From NCBI RefSeq assembly GCF_030816715.1, contig NZ_JAUSYH010000001.1:2914001-2978000 (forward strand): a stretch of DNA of 64,000 nt, read 5' to 3'. Source of the stretch: Streptomyces achromogenes (GTDB taxonomy: Bacteria; Actinomycetota; Actinomycetes; Streptomycetales; Streptomycetaceae). This document shows positions 59,775-64,000 of the stretch, piece by piece; positions within the stretch are counted from its first letter, which is position 1, and the number at the start of each line of letters is the position of its first letter. The position numbers and the translations under genes were made by a program. The notes under the pieces are model-generated. The model saw only the letters and a program-made list of their open reading frames with translations. It did no database searches and was not told the DNA's origin.

Positions 59775-60713
59775 TCAGACCTTCAGGGCGTCGTACGACA
59801 CCCCGGTCAGTTCCTCGGAGGCGGTCCACAGCCGTGCCGCCACCCGGTCGTCGAGGGTCCAGGGCGCGCGCCACGAGCGTCCTGGAGCGCCGCGCCACAT
59901 CGCGACGGACGGGCCGGTGAACGAGTCCGGGCACACGCCGGGCGCGGTCGCCGCGTACAGGGCGGGCAGCGCGCCGGCCTCGGCGGGCTGGGCGAGCACC
60001 CGGTTGCCGAGCGCCATCATCCGCTCGGCGGCCCGGCGTCCCTCCGCGCGCGGGCCGGCCGTCTGGAGGTTGGTCGACGCGTACCCCGGGTGCGCGGCCG
60101 CCGCCACCAGGTCGGCGCCGGTCGCCGCGAGCCTGCGCGCCAACTCGTGCGTGAAGAGCAGGTTGGCGGTCTTGGAGCGCCCGTAGGCGACCCAACGGCG
60201 GTACCGCCTCTCGGAGTTGAGATCACGGAGATCGACCGTGCCGAGCAGGTGCGCCATGCTGGACACGGTCACGACCCGAGGCCCGGGGGTCCGGTCCCCC
60301 GCGGCGAGCAACGTGGGCAGCAGCAGCCCGGTGAGGGCGAAGTGCCCGAGGTGGTTCACCCCGAACTGCGTCTCGAACCCGTCCGCGGTGACGCCGTACG
60401 GCATCGCCATCACCCCGGCGTTGTTGACGAGCAGGTCGAGCCGCTCGTACGGCAGCGACACGGCGAACGCCCGCACCGAGGTGAGATCCCCGAGGTCGAG
60501 CGACCGCAACTCCACGTCGGCCCCCGGCACTTCCGCACGCAACCGCTCGATGGCGTCCCTCCCCCGCGCCTCACTCCGACAGGCGAGCACGACGCGCGCA
60601 CCCCGCCGTGCGAGCTCCCGCGCGGTGACGTACCCGAGCCCGCTGTTGGCCCCGGTGACCACAGCGGTGCGACCGCCCTGATCAGGCATGTCGCGCACAT
60701 CCCAGGCACCCAT
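59775..60713 (-). CDS. Short-chain dehydrogenase/reductase, retinol-dehydrogenase-like
   Basis: A 312-aa NAD(P)-dependent enzyme. The cofactor-binding motif is TGANSGLG (about 20-27), followed by NNAGVM, catalytic Ser in VTVSSMAHL and the YxxxK pair in AYGRSKTANLL. The C-terminus is long, as in WW-domain oxidoreductase and retinol dehydrogenase-like members. The substrate is unknown; many Streptomyces carry several such genes. ATG 60713 is used; a second ATG at 60689 is possible. Confidence 0.92.
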   Translation of the reverse strand: MGAWDVRDMPDQGGRTAVVTGANSGLGYVTARELARRGARVVLACRSEARGRDAIERLRAEVPGADVELRSLDLGDLTSVRAFAVSLPYERLDLLVNNAGVMAMPYGVTADGFETQFGVNHLGHFALTGLLLPTLLAAGDRTPGPRVVTVSSMAHLLGTVDLRDLNSERRYRRWVAYGRSKTANLLFTHELARRLAATGADLVAAAAHPGYASTNLQTAGPRAEGRRAAERMMALGNRVLAQPAEAGALPALYAATAPGVCPDSFTGPSVAMWRGAPGRSWRAPWTLDDRVAARLWTASEELTGVSYDALKV

Positions 60714-60977
60714 GACCGTCCTCCCTCCACACCCCGTTCCCGCAACCGAAGCGTAGGCGACCGCGACCGGGACCTCGCGAGAGTCTCAGCCCCCGGCCAG
60801 CCGACAGCCGTCCGCGTAGCCGATCAGCGTGCTCTCGAACCGCGGCTCCACCGGACGCTCGCACGACTGCCCGGATCACGCGCAGGCAGGTACCCGGTAC
60901 GGCTGTCGTGGGCGACGAAGCCCCACGTTCCCGCTGTCCGCCCTCTCTCCCTCCTTCACTTGCCGCCGAGTAGCTTC

Positions 60978-60998
60978 TTGACTCTCACACCGTGTGAG
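60978..60998 (+). promoter_or_regulatory. MerR-type promoter/operator
   Basis: TTGACT (60978-60983) is immediately followed by the palindrome CTCACAC-C-GTGTGAG (60984-60998), placing the operator in the spacer as in MerR-regulated promoters with long spacers. The ATG of the MerR gene follows at 61019, suggesting autoregulation. The rest of the 305-bp gap 60714-61018 shows nothing else. Confidence 0.65.
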
Positions 60999-61018
60999 GC
61001 GGTCAGCTCGGAGACATC

Positions 61019-61840
61019 ATGTTCACCATCGGAGACTTCGCCCGGCACGGCCGCGTCTCGGTCCGCATGCTGCGTCACTACGACGCGACCGGACTGCTGC
61101 GCCCGGCCCACGTCGACCCCGCCAGCGGCTATCGCCACTACACCGCTGCCCAGCTCGCCCGTCTCAACAGGATCATCGCGCTCAAGGATCTCGGATTCAC
61201 CCTCCAGCAGGTCCGGGACATCGTGGACGACAAGGTCGGCCTCGAGGAACTGCGCGGCATGCTGCGGCTGCGGCAGGCCGAACTGGAGACCGCGATGGCC
61301 GCCGCGGGAGCACGGCTGGTCCAGGTCGAGGCGAGGCTCCGAGCCATCGAGAGCGAGGGGCACATGCCCACGAACGATGTCGTCATCAAGAGCGTCTCTC
61401 CCATGAGGGTGGCGGAGCTGTCCGCGACCGCCGCGAGCTACGGGCCCGAGGACATCGGCCCGGTCATCGGGCCGCTCTACGACGAGCTGTTCCGATGCCT
61501 GGAGTCCGCGGGCATCACCCCCACGGGCCCCGGCGTCGCCTACTACGAGGACGCCCCGGAGGGCGGCGGCAGGATCAGCGTCCACGCCGCCGTCCAGGTC
61601 TCCGCCCCTCTCCTGGACGGTGCCTTCCGCGTCCTCGACCTGCCGCCCCTCGACCAGGCGGCGACCATCGTGCACCGCGGCTCGATGGACACCGTGCTCC
61701 CCACCGCCCAGGCCCTGGCCCGCTGGGTCGACGCCAACGGCTACCGGCCGATCGGGTACCCCCGTGAGATCAACCTGGAATGCCCCGAGAACCGCGACGA
61801 CTGGGTGACGGAGCTGCAGGCACCGGTGACCCGGACCTGA
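61019..61840 (+). CDS. MerR-family regulator with GyrI-like effector domain
   Basis: A 273-aa activator-type regulator. The N-terminal winged HTH (MFTIGDFARHGRVSVRMLRH, YDATGLLRPAHVDPASGYRH) is followed by a coiled-coil dimer helix (about 75-110). The C-terminal GyrI-like domain of about 155 residues (VVIKSVSPMRVAEL, GYRPIGYPREINLE) binds drug-like small molecules in BmrR/TipA-type proteins. The start follows CGGAGAC. Its operator lies directly upstream. Its target may be only its own gene or a distant exporter. Confidence 0.93.
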   Translation: MFTIGDFARHGRVSVRMLRHYDATGLLRPAHVDPASGYRHYTAAQLARLNRIIALKDLGFTLQQVRDIVDDKVGLEELRGMLRLRQAELETAMAAAGARLVQVEARLRAIESEGHMPTNDVVIKSVSPMRVAELSATAASYGPEDIGPVIGPLYDELFRCLESAGITPTGPGVAYYEDAPEGGGRISVHAAVQVSAPLLDGAFRVLDLPPLDQAATIVHRGSMDTVLPTAQALARWVDANGYRPIGYPREINLECPENRDDWVTELQAPVTRT

Positions 61841-61874
61841 CGGCTCACGCCCCGGACACTCTCGTCTTCGGAAG

Positions 61875-63128
61875 TCAGCCCGTGGCCGGGACCACAGGGC
61901 CGAAGGAGGCCGCGGCTATCCGCTGGACGTAGCGGATCTCGGCGCCGTTCACACCGGTGGGGTTGACCGAATAGACGATCTTGCGGGCGAGGTCGCGGGT
62001 GGAGAACACACCACTGGTGTAGCCGGGACGGGAGCCGGTCTTGCCCCAGACCACGACGCCGTTGGATGCCTTGACCCGCATCAGGCCCATGGCCATACAG
62101 GCCCGGCCGGCGTCGGCCTCGGTACGGCACTGGCTGCTGCGGAAACTGGGAACGTCCGGGACCGCGAAGAGCTCGGCCTGCTGGGCCGGCGGAAGGAAGC
62201 GGCCACGGAAGAGCGCGGATATGAAACGGTCGAGGTCGGCGGGGGTGGAGATCATGCCGCCCTCGGCCCAGGGCCAGGGACTCTGCTCCGTGACGTCCAC
62301 CGGATGCGTGGTGCCGTCCGAAGACGTGACCGTCAGATAGCCATGGGAGTGCGGGCCGGGCAGCCGCGGATCGTGGGCGTCGGGAACGTACGTATCGCGC
62401 AGGGCCAGGGGCCGGGTGATGCGGGACCGCACCTCCTCGGCGAAGCCGTGTCCGGTGATCTTCTCGACCAGCAGGCCGGCGACGTAGTAGTTCATCCCGT
62501 TGTACTGCTGCGCGGTACCCGGCGCGAACTGCACGGGCTGGCCCGCCATCAGGTCGATCACCTGCTGCGGTGTGAAGCTCTTGAAGCGGTTGGCGGCGAA
62601 CCATTCGGCACTGCCGTCGCCGAAGTCGGGGTTGCCGGCGCCGCGCGGAAGCCCGCTGGTGTGGTTGAGCAGCTGACCGACAGTGACGGAGGGCAGGTGG
62701 GCAGGCAGAACGCCCGGCAGGTACCGCTGGACAGGCTCGTCCAGCTCGATCCGGTGCTCGGCGGCGAGCTGGAGAACGATCGTGGCGGTGAACACCTTGG
62801 AGATGCTGCCGATCCGGATGTGCGCATTGGACGGCACGCCTTGACCGGTCATCAGGTCGCCCACACCCGAGGTGCCCGACCAGTGGCCCGCACGCCCGGT
62901 GATCCGTAACAGCGCTCCGGTGACGTCCGCATTCGGCAGACGGCCGATTGCGGCCTCGAGCTCGACCGGATCAAGCCCGGGCAACGGCGCGGTGACGACA
63001 GCGCGGGCCGGACCCGAAGGGGCGGCGGAGGCGGGCGAGGCCAACGCCGTGGCCAACAGGCTTCCGCAGGCGGCCAGGGTGATCCAACAGGTTCGACGCG
63101 CAGAGCTGTTCACTGTGGGGCGCTCCAT
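61875..63128 (-). CDS. Secreted serine hydrolase, beta-lactamase/DD-carboxypeptidase (class C-like fold)
   Basis: A 417-aa exported protein. The signal peptide (Arg11-Arg12, hydrophobic 15-31, ASAAP) precedes the catalytic domain. The active-site motif SxxK is Ser108-Ile-Ser-Lys111 (RIGSISK), the second motif Tyr-Asn is in QQYNGMNYYV, and the KTG-like triad is GKTGSRPGY. It could be a D-alanyl-D-alanine carboxypeptidase, an esterase or a beta-lactamase relative. Codon 74 (bases 62909-62907) is TTA, a possible bldA dependence. ATG 63128 gives a proper signal peptide; the open frame extends upstream to 63335 without signals. Confidence 0.9.
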   Translation of the reverse strand: MERPTVNSSARRTCWITLAACGSLLATALASPASAAPSGPARAVVTAPLPGLDPVELEAAIGRLPNADVTGALLRITGRAGHWSGTSGVGDLMTGQGVPSNAHIRIGSISKVFTATIVLQLAAEHRIELDEPVQRYLPGVLPAHLPSVTVGQLLNHTSGLPRGAGNPDFGDGSAEWFAANRFKSFTPQQVIDLMAGQPVQFAPGTAQQYNGMNYYVAGLLVEKITGHGFAEEVRSRITRPLALRDTYVPDAHDPRLPGPHSHGYLTVTSSDGTTHPVDVTEQSPWPWAEGGMISTPADLDRFISALFRGRFLPPAQQAELFAVPDVPSFRSSQCRTEADAGRACMAMGLMRVKASNGVVVWGKTGSRPGYTSGVFSTRDLARKIVYSVNPTGVNGAEIRYVQRIAAASFGPVVPATG

Positions 63129-63334
63129 GATGGTGATGGGTGAGGGGTGATGGGACCGGCATTCGACCGGCCCACCACCAGTCTCATCCGCACCGACACC
63201 CCAGCCCATCAGGGACGCCCCTGATCCGACCCCGATCCAACCCTGGTACTCAGTCGGCTCCCGCCCACCGTTCCCACGGCACAACGGAAAGAGGGGCGGC
63301 GCCCAACCAGGCACCGCCCCTCTCAACCCCGTCA

Positions 63335-64000
63335 TCAGTCCCGACGAATCAACTCCGGATCAATCCGCCGCCCCACCAACGGCAAGGACCCGAGAGCGGC
63401 GACGACAACGACCCCAAGGGCCGCCCCCAACAACAACGGCAACCCGTCGCCGTCCCAGAAGACGGCTCCGCCGCCAGTGACCAGGTAACTCGACTCAGCC
63501 ATCTTCCCGATCACCACGGCCAGCACGAGGCCGACCGTCAACGGCAGAACAACCTGAGCCACTTGAACGGCCTTCAGCGTACGGGGCCTGGCCCCCAGCA
63601 ACGTCAAGGCGGTGACCTGCGGACGACGCTCTACGGCCCTGTCCGTGGCGGCCACGAGATAGGCCGCCACACCGATGATCAGCCCGAGGATCATGCCCAC
63701 GGCCAAGAGGGTCTTGATGACGGTGATCTGCTGGAGAGCGGCGGCGTCGACGCCGTCCAACTCAACCTCGATCGTGGGGTCGACCCTCGCGACGCCCTCG
63801 AGCACGGAGCGCACGGTGTCTGGATCCGAACTGCTGATGAGGGCAAGCGTGGCCCTCGTCTGCGGACGGAAGCCCGAAGGAAGAGCGGAAGGCGGGATCA
63901 AGACTGCTCCGCTGCCGGCCAGCTGCGTTGCTGTGTCGTCGTGGTAGCGAATCGTCCGGGACGGCACTTGAATCGTCTCGAAGCGACTCTTGCCCTCCGC
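63335..64000 (-). CDS. ABC transporter permease, FtsX/MacB type, C-terminal part (5' end outside window)
   Basis: Open to the window edge; the last 221 residues or so are seen. An extracytoplasmic stretch (about 100 aa) is followed by three membrane spans (LLAVGMILGLIIGVAAYLVA, VVLPLTVGLVLAVVIG, LLLGAALGVVVVAALGSLPL) and a cytoplasmic end (IDPELIRRD), typical of the C-terminal half of FtsX-like permeases. In LTLLGARPRTLKAVQ the coupling-helix region that meets the ATPase is visible. The ATPase gene is presumably to the right. Confidence 0.88.
   Translation of the reverse strand, partial: AEGKSRFETIQVPSRTIRYHDDTATQLAGSGAVLIPPSALPSGFRPQTRATLALISSSDPDTVRSVLEGVARVDPTIEVELDGVDAAALQQITVIKTLLAVGMILGLIIGVAAYLVAATDRAVERRPQVTALTLLGARPRTLKAVQVAQVVLPLTVGLVLAVVIGKMAESSYLVTGGGAVFWDGDGLPLLLGAALGVVVVAALGSLPLVGRRIDPELIRRD

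Noticed and set aside
1..64000. CRISPR arrays, rRNA genes and prophage structural genes
   Set aside because: Looked for but not seen. Short tandem repeats at 45-55 kb lack the spacer structure of CRISPR arrays.

Overview
The window is high-GC actinomycete DNA and almost certainly comes from a Streptomyces chromosome. The support is dense G/C third-position coding, GTG starts, TGATG/ATGA overlaps, sugar ABC importers without their own ATPase, paired exporter half-transporters, an HrdA-type sigma factor beside dnaG, and rare TTA leucine codons. From memory, the order sigma factor, dnaG, dgt, nitrate reductase, nirBD resembles the conserved core of S. coelicolor. No database was consulted.

Layout. 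(1) 1-3.9 kb: the end of an ABC exporter, a NarL-type two-component pair and a SplB-like radical SAM protein behind a pair of palindromic sites. (2) 4.0-20.3 kb: a sugar-acid catabolic locus that looks like non-phosphorylating L-fucose (6-deoxyhexose) use. It has two secreted tandem-duplicated beta-helix proteins, a FadR-type GntR regulator, a mandelate-racemase-family dehydratase, an ABC importer, a mutarotase, an aldose dehydrogenase, a lactonase and lactate-oxidation genes. Three promoters share the same design, with a -35 TTGACx, a putative GntR operator in the spacer and a -10. The pathway is decaying: the hydrolase and the short-chain dehydrogenase are fused into one 117-aa remnant, lutA carries a one-base frameshift, lutB is cut off and lutC is missing.

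(3) 20.4-27.3 kb: a tRNA-anchored island. A 500-bp direct repeat (20366-20865 and 26772-27271) ends inside a tRNA(CAU) gene, intact on the right and reduced to its 3' 45 nt on the left. Between the repeats are a membrane-embedded NACHT ATPase, a small divergent ORF, a His-rich protein of unknown function, and wrecks of an IS5-like transposase and a TauE/SafE permease. No integrase is visible.

(4) 27.2-64 kb: mostly core genes. They include three tRNA genes, a YtxH-like protein, a xylulokinase-like kinase, a heterodimeric ABC exporter, the sigma factor with an in-frame TTA codon, dnaG, a ferredoxin-reductase-like flavoprotein, dgt, a sirohydrochlorin chelatase, a SanA-like protein and an enoyl-CoA hydratase. 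These are followed by a two-gene cassette resembling a split version of the fungal redox protein TmpL (adenylation protein plus membrane flavoprotein). Then come nitrate reductase, a TetR/MFS pair, a DUF6215-like protein, an M4 metallopeptidase, a gamma-glutamylcyclotransferase-like protein, a sorted-looking surface protein with a class F-like sortase, a flavoprotein-nirB-nirD operon, an SDR, a MerR regulator, a serine hydrolase and the start of an ABC permease. Nitrate reductase, nirBD and the siroheme chelatase together supply assimilatory nitrate reduction; GNNAC repeats with GlnR-like spacing precede both reductase units. Short GC-rich tandem repeats mark several intergenic gaps between 45 and 55 kb.
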